Origin: Cellulomonas hominis
GTDB lineage: Bacteria > Actinomycetota > Actinomycetes > Actinomycetales > Cellulomonadaceae
Direction of reading: 5' to 3'
Length of the DNA stretch: 64,000 nt
NCBI RefSeq assembly: GCF_014201095.1
Contig: NZ_JACHDN010000001.1
Span: 2,232,001 to 2,296,000, forward strand
Shown in pieces: positions 9,081 through 16,846 of the stretch. Under the pieces are notes generated by a model. It made no database searches and was not told the origin of the DNA. It was given only the letters and a program-made list of their open reading frames with translations. The position numbers were made by a program, and so were the translations under genes. Numbering within the stretch: the first letter of the stretch is position 1; every line of letters starts with the position of its first letter.

Positions 9081-9848
9081 ATGACCACCGACCTCGCCGT
9101 GGACGTCCGCGGCCTGCGCAAGTCCTACGGCGACCAGCTCGTGCTCGACGGCGTCGACCTCGCCGTCCGGGCGGGCACCGTCACCGCCCTGCTCGGCCCC
9201 AACGGCGCCGGGAAGACCACCACCGTCGGCATCCTGTCCACGCTGCTGCGGCCGGACGGCGGCACCGCCCGCGTCGCCGGGCACGACGTCGTCGCGGAGC
9301 CGCAGGCCGTGCGGACCGCCATCGGCGTCACGGGCCAGATGTCCGCCGTGGACGACCTGCTCACGGGCGCCGAGAACCTGCGGCTGATGGCGTCGCTGCA
9401 CCACCTCGGCCGCCGCGCCGGCCGCGAGCGCGTCGACGCGCTGCTCGACCAGTTCGGCCTGACCGACGCCGCGCGCAAGCCGGTGTCCACCTGGTCCGGC
9501 GGGATGCGCCGCCGGCTCGACCTCGCGATGACCCTCGTGGGCGCCCCGAGCGTCGTGTTCCTCGACGAGCCGACGACGGGTCTCGACCCGCGCAGCCGCC
9601 GCACGCTCTGGGACGAGGTGCGCGCCCTCGTGGCGGCCGGCACCACGATCCTGCTCACCACGCAGTACCTCGAGGAGGCCGACCACCTGGCCGACCGCGT
9701 CGCGGTGCTCGACCGCGGCCGGATCGTCGCGGAGGGCACGCCCGCCGACCTCAAGTCCGCGCACGACGCCGGCTCGCTCGACGACGTCTTCCTCCGCCTG
9801 ACGGAGCCCGGGAACGCCCGGCCCGACACCACGAAGGAGGTGGCCTGA
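9081..9848 (+). CDS. ABC exporter ATPase, DrrA/daunorubicin-resistance type
   Basis: A 255-residue nucleotide-binding subunit. Walker [11 protein letters not shown] (about 34-43), Q-loop, signature [13 protein letters not shown], Walker [14 protein letters not shown] and the H-region replaced by TTQYLEEAD, as in DrrA proteins (Gln where many ATPases have His). The DrrA-like C-terminal tail is short. GAGGAGGAG at 9068 precedes ATG 9081. The stop overlaps the permease start by one base. It would power export of a hydrophobic compound or lipid by the next gene's product; the substrate is unknown. Confidence 0.9.
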   Translation: MTTDLAVDVRGLRKSYGDQLVLDGVDLAVRAGTVTALLGPNGAGKTTTVGILSTLLRPDGGTARVAGHDVVAEPQAVRTAIGVTGQMSAVDDLLTGAENLRLMASLHHLGRRAGRERVDALLDQFGLTDAARKPVSTWSGGMRRRLDLAMTLVGAPSVVFLDEPTTGLDPRSRRTLWDEVRALVAAGTTILLTTQYLEEADHLADRVAVLDRGRIVAEGTPADLKSAHDAGSLDDVFLRLTEPGNARPDTTKEVA

Positions 9849-10684
9849 TGACCACCGTGACCGCCGCCCCGGTCGTCCCCGCCGTCGCGGGCGCGCGCCC
9901 GGTCGCCGACACCCTGACCATGCTGCGCCGCAACCTGCTCCGCGCGGTGCGCTACCCGGGCCTGACCAGCTTCACGGTCGGCATCCCGATCGCGCTGCTC
10001 CTGCTGTTCGTGTTCGTCTTCGGCGGGGCGTTCGGCGCCGGGGTCGCCCCGGGCGTCGCCCCCGGGGCGGACGGCCGCGCGGCGTACCTGGACTACATCA
10101 CCCCGGCGATCCTGCTGTTCGCCGTCGTCGGGGCCGCGCAGAGCGTGGCGATCACCGCAGCGATGGACGCCACCAGCGGGATCATGCCGCGCTTCAAGAC
10201 CATGGCGATCTCGCCCGGGTCGGTGCTCGGCGGGCCGGTGCTCGGCACGACCGTCCAGGGCACCGTCGCGGCGGCCCTCGTGCTCGGCATCGCGATCGCG
10301 CTCGGCTACCGGCCGGACGCCGGCCCGCTCGGCTGGCTCGCGCTGACCGGCCTGATCGCCCTCACCACGGCCGCCTTCAGCTGGCTGTGCGTGGGCATGG
10401 GGCTGAGCGCGAAGTCGGTGGAGACCGCGTCGAACACCCCGATGATCCTCACGGCGCTGCCGTTCCTGGGCAGCGGGTTCGTCCCGGTCGAGACCATGCC
10501 GGCGGCCGTCCGGTGGTTCGCCGAGTACCAGCCGTTCACGCCGATCATCGAGACCGCGCGCGGCCTGCTGTCCGGGACGGCGCTCGACACCGCGACCACG
10601 CTGCTGGCCGTCGGCTGGTGCGTCGTCGTCGGGGTGCTCGGGTACGCCTGGTCGCGCTCGCTGTACCGGCGCGAGCGGCGCTGA
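9848..10684 (+). CDS. ABC-2 type exporter permease (DrrB-like)
   Basis: A 278-residue membrane subunit with six predicted transmembrane segments: GLTSFTVGIPIALLLLFVFV, the ITPAILLFAVVGAAQSVAIT region, VQGTVAAALVLGIAIALG, WLALTGLIALTTAAFSWLCV, MILTALPFLGSGFVP and a final one near residue 250. The ABC-2 signature around FVPVETMP..RWFAEYQPFTPIIE is clear. AAGGAGGTGG lies inside the 3' end of the ATPase gene, ahead of the TGATG overlap, so translation is coupled. It is the last gene of the RHH-DUF4097-ABC unit. Confidence 0.9.
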   Translation: MTTVTAAPVVPAVAGARPVADTLTMLRRNLLRAVRYPGLTSFTVGIPIALLLLFVFVFGGAFGAGVAPGVAPGADGRAAYLDYITPAILLFAVVGAAQSVAITAAMDATSGIMPRFKTMAISPGSVLGGPVLGTTVQGTVAAALVLGIAIALGYRPDAGPLGWLALTGLIALTTAAFSWLCVGMGLSAKSVETASNTPMILTALPFLGSGFVPVETMPAAVRWFAEYQPFTPIIETARGLLSGTALDTATTLLAVGWCVVVGVLGYAWSRSLYRRERR

Positions 10685-10696
10685 GCGGACGGACGA

Positions 10697-10734
10697 CGAC
10701 GGCGGCGGCGCCCCCGCGGGTGCCGCCGCCGTCG
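10697..10734. terminator. bidirectional hairpin terminator
   Basis: Perfect 13-bp arms CGACGGCGGCGGC (10697-10709) and GCCGCCGCCGTCG (10722-10734), 12-base loop, in the 56-bp gap between the converging exporter permease and alcohol dehydrogenase genes. Confidence 0.75.
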
Positions 10735-10740
10735 CGCGCG

Positions 10741-11760
10741 TCAGACCGTCAGCAGCACCTTCGTGGCGCGCCGCTGGTCCATCGCCTCGTAGCCCTTCGC
10801 CGCGTCCTCCAGCGGGAGCGTGAGGTCGAACACCTGGCCCGGGTCGATCTCCCGGTCCCAGATCAGCCGGATCAGCTCCGGCAGGAACCGGCGCACGGGG
10901 GCCGGGCCGCCGTGCAGGTGGATGCCGGCCATGAACATGTCCTCGCCGGGCAGGCTGACGTCGTGCGAGACGCCGACGAACCCGACGTGGCCGCCGGGTC
11001 GCGCCGAGTGGATCGCCTGCATCATCGACTCCTGGGTCCCCACGGCCTCGATGACGCTGTGCGCGCCGAGCCCGCCGGTGAGCGCCTTGATCGCGGCGAC
11101 GCCGGCCTCGCCGCGCTCCTCGACGACGTCGGTCGCGCCGAACCGGCGGGCCAGCGCCTGGCGGTCGGCGTGCCGGGACATGGCGATGATCCGCTCCGCG
11201 CCGAGCTGCTTCGCGGCCAGCACGCCGAGCAGGCCCACCGCGCCGTCGCCCACGACGGCGACCGTCTTGCCCGGGCCGGCCTCGGCGGCGACGGCGGCGA
11301 ACCAGCCGGTGCCCAGCACGTCGGAGGCGGCGAGCAGCGACGGCACCAGGTCGGCATCCGGCTGCCCGGGCGTCGCGACGAGGGTGCCGTCCGCCAGCGG
11401 CACGCGGACCTTCTCGGCCTGCGTGCCGATCGTGCCCATGAGCACCCGGTGCACGCAGTACGCCTGGTAGCCGGACCGGCAGATCTCGCAGGTGTTGTCC
11501 GACGCCCAGAACGAGCCGACGACGAAGTCGCCGACCCGGATCTCGCGCACCGCGTCGCCGACCTGCTCGACGACGCCGACGTACTCGTGGCCCATGAACT
11601 GGTGGTCCACCGGCTCGGCGCCGCGGTACGGCCAGAGGTCCGAGCCGCAGATGCAGGTCGCGGTCAGGCGGACGACCGCGTCGGTCGGCTCGAGGATCGT
11701 CGGGTCCTCGCGGTCCTCGACCCGGACGTCGCCCGGGGCGTGCATGACGACTCCACGCAT
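10741..11760 (-). CDS. zinc-dependent alcohol dehydrogenase (MDR family)
   Basis: A 339-residue medium-chain dehydrogenase. The catalytic zinc site is visible (CICGSDL with Cys, GHEYVG with His-Glu). The Rossmann motif is VVGDGAVGLLGV (about 170-181). The structural zinc lobe reads SDNTCEICRSGYQAYC: only three of the usual four cysteines remain, the first being replaced, so structural zinc may be absent or altered. AAGGAG precedes ATG 11760. It is the third gene of a leftward run with a second dehydrogenase, and lies opposite a MarR regulator. The substrate cannot be named; the family oxidises alcohols or reduces aldehydes with NAD(P). Confidence 0.85.
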   Translation of the reverse strand: MRGVVMHAPGDVRVEDREDPTILEPTDAVVRLTATCICGSDLWPYRGAEPVDHQFMGHEYVGVVEQVGDAVREIRVGDFVVGSFWASDNTCEICRSGYQAYCVHRVLMGTIGTQAEKVRVPLADGTLVATPGQPDADLVPSLLAASDVLGTGWFAAVAAEAGPGKTVAVVGDGAVGLLGVLAAKQLGAERIIAMSRHADRQALARRFGATDVVEERGEAGVAAIKALTGGLGAHSVIEAVGTQESMMQAIHSARPGGHVGFVGVSHDVSLPGEDMFMAGIHLHGGPAPVRRFLPELIRLIWDREIDPGQVFDLTLPLEDAAKGYEAMDQRRATKVLLTV

Positions 11761-11873
11761 GGTGGTGCTCCTTGCTGAGGGAGGTCCGCCGGCGTTCGGG
11801 TCGGCCGGCCCGTCGACGGTAACCACGCGGGGACGGCCGTGTCGCGCCCGGCGGGGGGCCCTGTCAGACCCCC

Positions 11874-12437
11874 TCAGCGGCGGCGCCGGGCGAGGGCCCG
11901 GGCCGCCTGCACCGCGACCACCGCGCCCACGACCCACGGCCCCGCGACGATCACGACGTCGAGCGGCTGGTGCCGCACGTCGACCCGCCCGCGCCGCGAC
12001 GCGATCGGGTGCCGCCGCGGCTCCGACAGGATCCCGGTCTGCGTGACCGGGTTGTCCGGGCGGGTCGTCGCGAACGAGCGCAGGTGCGCGGTCAGCGCGT
12101 CGACGCGGTCGCCGGCGATCAGGAGCAGCCAGTGCGCGGCGCGGCCCTCGCTGAACCGGTCGTACGCGTACCGGCGGATCGCCCCGGCCGGGCCGTGCAG
12201 CGGCTGCGCCGTGCCGAAGACCGGCGTGAGCTGCTCGTGCTCGATCGAGCGCTCGCGGGGCCACGTCTCCTCCTGGCGGTCCGGGAAGTCCCAGTGCGCG
12301 CCCGTAGTCAGGTCGGTGCGCTCGCGGGGGTAGGACGGCCGGTCGGCGGGGTCGAGGTCGGCTCCCCAGCCGGGGATGCGGGCGCGGAGCTGCTCGGGGG
12401 TCTCCGGCAGCGGCGGCTTCTCGGCGCGGTACGGCAT
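11874..12437 (-). CDS. conserved hypothetical protein with C-terminal membrane anchor
   Basis: A 187-residue protein. The first 150 residues are soluble and charged (Pro-rich start MPYRAEKPPLPETPEQLRAR), and about 157-180 form one hydrophobic segment (PLDVVIVAGPWVVGAVVAV) followed by a basic RRRR end, so it is predicted tail-anchored with its body in the cytoplasm. GAGAGGAG precedes ATG 12437, 13 bases after the stop of the larger dehydrogenase, suggesting one transcript. I do not recognise the family. Confidence 0.65.
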   Translation of the reverse strand: MPYRAEKPPLPETPEQLRARIPGWGADLDPADRPSYPRERTDLTTGAHWDFPDRQEETWPRERSIEHEQLTPVFGTAQPLHGPAGAIRRYAYDRFSEGRAAHWLLLIAGDRVDALTAHLRSFATTRPDNPVTQTGILSEPRRHPIASRRGRVDVRHQPLDVVIVAGPWVVGAVVAVQAARALARRRR

Positions 12438-12450
12438 GGTCGGGCTCCTC

Positions 12451-13599
12451 TCAGTCCGCGTCCGGGACGATGACCGGCTTGATGCAGCCGTCGAGCTTCG
12501 CGGACATCAGGTGGTACCCCTCGGCGATGTGCTCCAGCGGGATGCGGTGCGTGACGATGTCCGACGGCGTCAGGTAGCCGTTGCGGATGTGCTCCAGCAG
12601 CCGCGGCCACTGCCGGCTCACGGGGGCCTGGTTCATCCGGAGGGTCAGGCCCTTGTTCATGGCGTCGCCGAACTTCACCGCGGAGAACAGCGGCCCGTAC
12701 GCGCCCATGACCGACACGGTGCCGCCCTTGCGCACGCCGTCGATCGCCCAGTTGAGCGCGACCGGCGAGCCGCCCTGCAGCTTGAGCTTCGCCGCCGTGA
12801 CGTGCTGGATGAGGTTGCCGTCCGCCTCCGCGCCGACGGCCTCGACGACGCGGTCGAAGCCGAGGCCGTCGGTGGTCTTCTTCATCTCCACGACGATGTC
12901 GTCGTAGTGGGTGTAGTTCCGCGTCTCGGCGTACGCGAAGTCGGCCGCCTTCTCGAGCCGGTAGTCGAGCTGGTCGATGACGACGACCCGGCCGGCGCCC
13001 ATCAGCCACGCGGACCGCGCCGCGAACAGGCCGACCGGCCCCGCGCCGAGCACCGCCACGGTGTCGCCCTCGGCGATGTCCGCGAGCTGCGCCCCGAAGT
13101 ACCCGGTGCCGAGCGCGTCGGTCATCATGAGCGCGTCCTCGTCGGCGAGCCAGTCCGGGATCCGCCGCGGGCCGACGTCGGCGAACGGGACGCGCACGTA
13201 CTGCGCCTGGGCGCCGTCGTAGCCGCCGGTGCTGTGCGAGTAGCCGTAGATCCCGCCGATCGCGGTCGCGTTCGGGTTCACGTTGTGGCAGTTGGAGTAC
13301 AGGCCCCGCGCGCAGAAGAAGCAGGTGCCGCAGTAGATGGTGAACGGCACCATGACGCGGTCGCCGACCTGGAGGTTCTGCACCGACGGGCCGACCCGTT
13401 CGACGACGCCGACGAACTCGTGCCCGAACGTGTGCCCGATCCGGGTGTCCGGCATCATCCCGTGGTAGAGATGCAGGTCGGAGCCGCAGATCGCCGCCCG
13501 GACCACCCGCACCACCGCGTCGTTCGGGTGCTCGATCCGCGGCTCGTCCTTCTCCTCGGCACGGACCTTGTACGGGCCGCGGTAGACCATCGCGCGCAT
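12451..13599 (-). CDS. zinc-dependent alcohol/formaldehyde dehydrogenase-like protein
   Basis: A 382-residue medium-chain dehydrogenase of the longer type resembling glutathione-independent formaldehyde dehydrogenases. Catalytic zinc: AICGSDLHLYHG and GHEFVG. Structural zinc is complete: CGTCFFCARGLYSNC. Nucleotide binding is in VLGAGPVGLFAARSA (about 183-197) with Asp after the next strand (VVVIDQLD), pointing to NAD. It is the first gene of a leftward unit and diverges from marR across 100 bp holding a palindrome. Aldehyde detoxification is the likeliest role; substrate unproven. Confidence 0.85.
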   Translation of the reverse strand: MRAMVYRGPYKVRAEEKDEPRIEHPNDAVVRVVRAAICGSDLHLYHGMMPDTRIGHTFGHEFVGVVERVGPSVQNLQVGDRVMVPFTIYCGTCFFCARGLYSNCHNVNPNATAIGGIYGYSHSTGGYDGAQAQYVRVPFADVGPRRIPDWLADEDALMMTDALGTGYFGAQLADIAEGDTVAVLGAGPVGLFAARSAWLMGAGRVVVIDQLDYRLEKAADFAYAETRNYTHYDDIVVEMKKTTDGLGFDRVVEAVGAEADGNLIQHVTAAKLKLQGGSPVALNWAIDGVRKGGTVSVMGAYGPLFSAVKFGDAMNKGLTLRMNQAPVSRQWPRLLEHIRNGYLTPSDIVTHRIPLEHIAEGYHLMSAKLDGCIKPVIVPDAD

Positions 13600-13672
13600 G
13601 GCGTCCCTCCGGTGGGTTCGGCTCCTTCCAGCCTGCGGACCGGATCCCGATACCGCATCTGGGGGCGGACTG

Positions 13673-13692
13673 CTTCAGCGCTGAAGTACCAT
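13673..13692. promoter_or_regulatory. MarR operator and -10 box in the dehydrogenase/marR gap
   Basis: A perfect 14-bp palindrome CTTCAGCGCTGAAG (13673-13686) is followed directly by TACCAT (13687-13692), a good -10 box. Seven bases later comes ATG 13700. The palindrome would fill the spacer of the marR promoter and lies upstream of the divergent dehydrogenase gene, so one MarR dimer could control both directions. Confidence 0.65.
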
Positions 13693-13699
13693 CGGGGCC

Positions 13700-14155
13700 A
13701 TGCCTGACCCGGCGCGCCCGCCGCTGCTGACGGGACCGGAGGACGACTTCATCCGGACGCTCGTGCGCACGTTCGTCGCCCTGCCCCGGGCGCTCGACGC
13801 GGACCTGCGCCGGGACGAGGGGCTGACGAGCAGCGAGTACTTCGTGCTGCTCTACCTGGGCGAGGCCCCCGGCGGCCGGCTCCGGATGGGCGAGCTCGCC
13901 GCCGCGACCGCCCTCAGCCTGAGCGCGACCACCCGCGTCGTCGGCCTGCTCGAGGGGGCGGGCCTGGTCGAGCGCCGGCGGAGCGCGGAGGACGGCCGCG
14001 GCTCGGACGCCGTGCTGACCCCGCGCGGCCGGGAGCGGTTCCTCGCGGCGTGGCCCGCGCACGTGGCGAGCCTGCGCCGGCACGTCTTCGACCGGCTCGA
14101 CGACGTCGAGCTCGAGCACTGCACCGCCGCGCTGCGCCGCATCGCGGACCACTGA
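13700..14155 (+). CDS. MarR-family transcriptional regulator
   Basis: A 151-residue winged-helix protein. Recognition region LRMGELAAATALSLSATTRV (about 54-73) followed by the LVERRRSAEDGRG wing, helical dimer ends on both sides, as in MarR/SlyA proteins. There is no Shine-Dalgarno sequence; the -10 box ends seven bases before the ATG, so the mRNA is probably leaderless. A perfect palindrome sits in its own promoter, suggesting autorepression and control of the divergent dehydrogenase operon. The ligand is unknown. The next gene begins 17 bases after its stop. Confidence 0.88.
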   Translation: MPDPARPPLLTGPEDDFIRTLVRTFVALPRALDADLRRDEGLTSSEYFVLLYLGEAPGGRLRMGELAAATALSLSATTRVVGLLEGAGLVERRRSAEDGRGSDAVLTPRGRERFLAAWPAHVASLRRHVFDRLDDVELEHCTAALRRIADH

Positions 14156-14172
14156 GACAGGACGGCGCGTCG

Positions 14173-15126
14173 ATGACGACCAGCACCCCGGACACCCCCG
14201 GCACCGCCGAGTACGACCGTTTCGGCCCGTGGATCGACCAGGTCCGCACCCCCGAGGACGTTCCCCGCCTGTTCCGCGACCACCCGATGCACCTCGACGG
14301 CACGCGTCTGGTGCTCAAGGTGCCGCGGAACGTGGCCCGCCGGGACGCGACCCCGGACATGGACCTCTACGACCACCTGCTGGTGCTGGACGACCGCGGG
14401 CTCACGGTGCTGTCCCGGCGGGCCGGCGCGGGCGAGGCGGGCTACGACGCGCGGCAGGTGCCGTTCGTCGAGGTGGCCGCGGTGCGGGACGTCGTCAACC
14501 TGCTCGACGGCCGGCTCACCGTGCTGACCCGCGACGGGCGGGACCTCACCGTGGCGTACAACGGCTCCGCGCGGGACGCCGTGCGCGGGCTGGTGGACGG
14601 GCTGCGCGCGGGGGCGACCGCGGCGCGGCCGAGCCCGCGGGGACGGTCGCTCCTGGAGGCCGGGCACGCGCGCGCCGACACCCGCGCCCTCGACCTCGGC
14701 CGGGACGACCTCGCTGTCGCCGGCGACGTCCGCGACGTGACCCGGCACGCCCCGGGGCTGGTGCCGTGGGCCGGGCACGGGCGCCGGCGGGTGACGCCCC
14801 TGCACGGGGGCGTGGCGCAGGGGCTGCTGCACGCGCTCTCCCCGGCGACGCTGCAGGCCGGGGTACTCGCCGGCGACGAGGCAGCGCTGGAGGTGTTCGG
14901 GCGGCACGAGTGGCTGCTGCGTGGCGCCAAGCCCGTGCACTCGGCGTCCCGGACTGTGGTCCCGCTCGGCGGGCTGGACGCGATCGAGGTCGGGCCGCAC
15001 CCCGGGTACGCCGGGGTGGTCGTCGCGCGGCTCGTCGCCGGGTCCGCGCGGGTGGACGTGCTCGTGCCCGAGGCCTCCGCGGCGCACGGGCTGCTCGCCG
15101 CGGCGGCGTCGGGGGCGCGCCGCTAG
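14173..15126 (+). CDS. hypothetical protein, 317 residues
   Basis: No family recognised. It is soluble, rich in Arg, Asp, Val and Ala, with no signal peptide or membrane segment. The first half (about 25-140) alternates strands such as RLVLKVPRNVARR, HLLVLDDRGLTVLSRR and RLTVLTRDGRDLTVAYN, resembling a pleckstrin-like or photosystem-barrel-type sandwich; the second half has helices and a repeated TPLHGGVAQGLLHALSP stretch. ATG 14173 follows the marR stop by 17 bases, so it probably shares the marR promoter. Codon use is like its neighbours. The tail overlaps a short antisense frame by three bases. Confidence 0.7.
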   Translation: MTTSTPDTPGTAEYDRFGPWIDQVRTPEDVPRLFRDHPMHLDGTRLVLKVPRNVARRDATPDMDLYDHLLVLDDRGLTVLSRRAGAGEAGYDARQVPFVEVAAVRDVVNLLDGRLTVLTRDGRDLTVAYNGSARDAVRGLVDGLRAGATAARPSPRGRSLLEAGHARADTRALDLGRDDLAVAGDVRDVTRHAPGLVPWAGHGRRRVTPLHGGVAQGLLHALSPATLQAGVLAGDEAALEVFGRHEWLLRGAKPVHSASRTVVPLGGLDAIEVGPHPGYAGVVVARLVAGSARVDVLVPEASAAHGLLAAAASGARR

Positions 15127-15390
15127 ACCCAGGAGCCCGCCGACGCGGAGTACGCGCCCTGGTACCCGCCGGTGCGCAGCCGGATGAGGTTGCGCTTCAC
15201 GTCGAACGCGAGCATCCGCCACTCCGGCAGCGCGAACCGGCGCAGGACGGCGCCGACGGCCGCGGCGCCTGGGGCGCGCCGGGGGGCGGTGCGACGGCCG
15301 GGGCCGGGGCGCGGGTGCGGGCGGCGCGGGGGGTGTGACGTGGTCGGGGACGAAAGTCCTGGTGTTCGGGTGAGCGCTTGCCGATCCCAT
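15123..15390 (-). pseudogene. possible degraded or frameshifted small gene
   Basis: In the 317-bp gap 15127-15443, the leftward frame ending in TAG at 15123 has strongly gene-like codons over its last 44 residues (LRRFALPEWRMLAFDVKR, then NLIRLRTGGYQGAYS..WV) but no ATG, GTG or TTG in frame before it runs into a Pro/Arg-rich stretch. A different leftward frame starts with ATG at 15390 (MGSASAHPNTRTF) and would join it after a one-base change near a run of six G at 15282-15287. It is therefore either a pseudogene, a sequencing slip, or a gene with an unusual start. Function unknown. Confidence 0.35.
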
Positions 15391-15394
15391 GACG

Positions 15395-15414
15395 GGGCGG
15401 TGCGCGCACCGCCC
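15395..15414. promoter_or_regulatory. 20-bp perfect palindrome upstream of a small gene
   Basis: GGGCGGTGCG followed by its exact complement CGCACCGCCC. It lies 29 bases before the GTG of the gene at 15444, so it could be an operator in that promoter; a GC-rich hairpin is the alternative. Confidence 0.35.
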
Positions 15415-15443
15415 GACCCGACCTGCCCTCCGAAGGGACCCCC

Positions 15444-15746
15444 GTGCTGCGACCGACCCGGATCCTGCTCCGCGACGGCGAGTCCCGCGCCCTGCTGCGC
15501 GCCGTCGACCTGCGGGGCCACACCGTCCGGATCGAGGGCACGTCCTCGAGCCTGCGCGTCGAGGACGTGACGTCCGAGTCGCTGCTCGTGGACGCGCCGA
15601 TGGCCCAGCTCGAGCTCATCGACGGCGAGGCGATCCACTACACCGGGGCGGGGCGGATCCTCGACTCCCGGGAGCTGCGGTACCTGCGGATCACGCTGGA
15701 GTTCGCCGAGCCGGCGACCCGCTCGCTGCCTCGCGCGCCGCGGTAG
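15444..15746 (+). CDS. small hypothetical protein, 100 residues
   Basis: Not recognised. The GTG start is supported by GAAGGGA at 15432. The chain is a run of short strands (TRILLRDGESRALLRAVDLR, HTVRIEGTSSSLRVEDV, AQLELIDGEAIHYTGAGRIL) and looks like a small all-beta protein with no membrane or signal sequence. It stands alone between the gap at 15127-15443 and hairpin repeat copy A, which probably ends its transcript. Confidence 0.6.
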   Translation: MLRPTRILLRDGESRALLRAVDLRGHTVRIEGTSSSLRVEDVTSESLLVDAPMAQLELIDGEAIHYTGAGRILDSRELRYLRITLEFAEPATRSLPRAPR

Positions 15747-15821
15747 GCCGCCGCGGCCGGACCGGCCCGAGCAGGCACGCCCTGCGCGTGGGCGGGGACG
15801 GGGACGGGCTGGGCCCTCCGT

Positions 15822-15875
15822 GAGTGGAGGTCTCCGGCGCGACTCGCCGGGCGTGTCGGGCAGAACCCTCCACTC
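15822..15875. repeat. interspersed nested-hairpin repeat, copy A
   Basis: 54 bp. Outer arms GAGTGGAGG (15822-15830) and CCTCCACTC (15867-15875); core ACTCGCCGGGCGTGT. It lies between the 3' ends of the small gene at 15444 and the leftward GNAT gene, so it could end both transcripts. Five more copies of the family are in this window. Confidence 0.75.
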
Positions 15876-15920
15876 GCGGGACCGGGCCGGACGGCGCAGG
15901 CGGCGCGGACGGCGCCAGGG

Positions 15921-16724
15921 TCAGGGAAGGTGCCAGTACGGGGTCGGGTCGCCCGGGACGAAGCCCAGCGAGCACGCCAGGCGGTACGAGCCGACGTTGC
16001 CCGCGCGGCAGGCCCACACCGGCGTCAGGCCCGCGGCCGTCACCCGCGCGAGCATCGCCGCGGCGGCCGCTCCCGCGAGGCCGAGCCGCCGGTGCGCCGG
16101 GTCGGTCTCGATCCCGAGCTCCAGGTCGCCGCCGTGCCGGAACGACGTGAACGCCATCGCGCCGACGACCCCGTCCTGCTCGACCACCGCCCCGCCGCCG
16201 TTCGCCAGGAACGTCGCGGCGTCCGGCCAGAACCCCGACGGGACCACCGTCCCGGGCCAGTCGAAGTCCGCCGCCGTCGCCGGCCGCGCGTGCCAGCCGT
16301 CCGGCGGGGTGGTGCCGGCCCAGCGCGCCCGGTGCGCCCCGGGGTCGAACGTGAAGTTCACGCGCCCGTGCCGGACCACGACGGTGTCCTCGGCGTCCTC
16401 GGCGTCCTCGGCCTCCTGGGCGCCGTCGGCGACCGCCCCGAGCGCGCCGTCCCAGTCGAGCGCCGCCCACCGCGGGTCGACCTGGAGCCACTCCGGGCCG
16501 CGGCGCCCCGTCCGCAGGTGCGCGACCACCTCGTCGAACGCCCCCGCGACGTCGGGGCCCCACACCAGCGACATGCCGTGCGGGTGCGCCACGTGGAACG
16601 CCCGCGGGTCCTCGGTCCGGTCGGCCCACGCGGTCGCCCCGCCGACGCCGAGCGCGGCCCGGGCGAACCCCACGTTCAGCGGCACCGCGTCCAGCCCCGC
16701 CACCGCCACGTCCTGCAGCCCCAC
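15921..16724 (-). CDS. GNAT-family N-acetyltransferase
   Basis: A 267-residue protein with a GNAT domain in its C-terminal half (about 145-267): ELGIETDPAHRRLGLAGAAA is the acetyl-CoA pyrophosphate loop and VWACRAGNVGSYRLACSLGF the following strand-helix. The N-terminal half may be a degenerate second GNAT lobe. GTG 16724 is chosen because GGGAGGGG lies seven bases upstream. The acceptor substrate is unknown. An EDAEDAED stretch near residue 105 is encoded by tandem 9-bp units at about 16387-16417, which could vary in copy number without shifting the frame. Confidence 0.8.
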   Translation of the reverse strand: MGLQDVAVAGLDAVPLNVGFARAALGVGGATAWADRTEDPRAFHVAHPHGMSLVWGPDVAGAFDEVVAHLRTGRRGPEWLQVDPRWAALDWDGALGAVADGAQEAEDAEDAEDTVVVRHGRVNFTFDPGAHRARWAGTTPPDGWHARPATAADFDWPGTVVPSGFWPDAATFLANGGGAVVEQDGVVGAMAFTSFRHGGDLELGIETDPAHRRLGLAGAAAAAMLARVTAAGLTPVWACRAGNVGSYRLACSLGFVPGDPTPYWHLP

Positions 16725-16846
16725 GCGTGCACCCCTCCCGGTGGATCCGTCCGCCCCCGACGCTCGCACCCGCGACCCCGGGGCGCCAGGTCCACTCCGC
16801 GACAAGTGGCCCCGCCGCCCCGCCCGCTGCCGGGCGGCGCGCGGGG

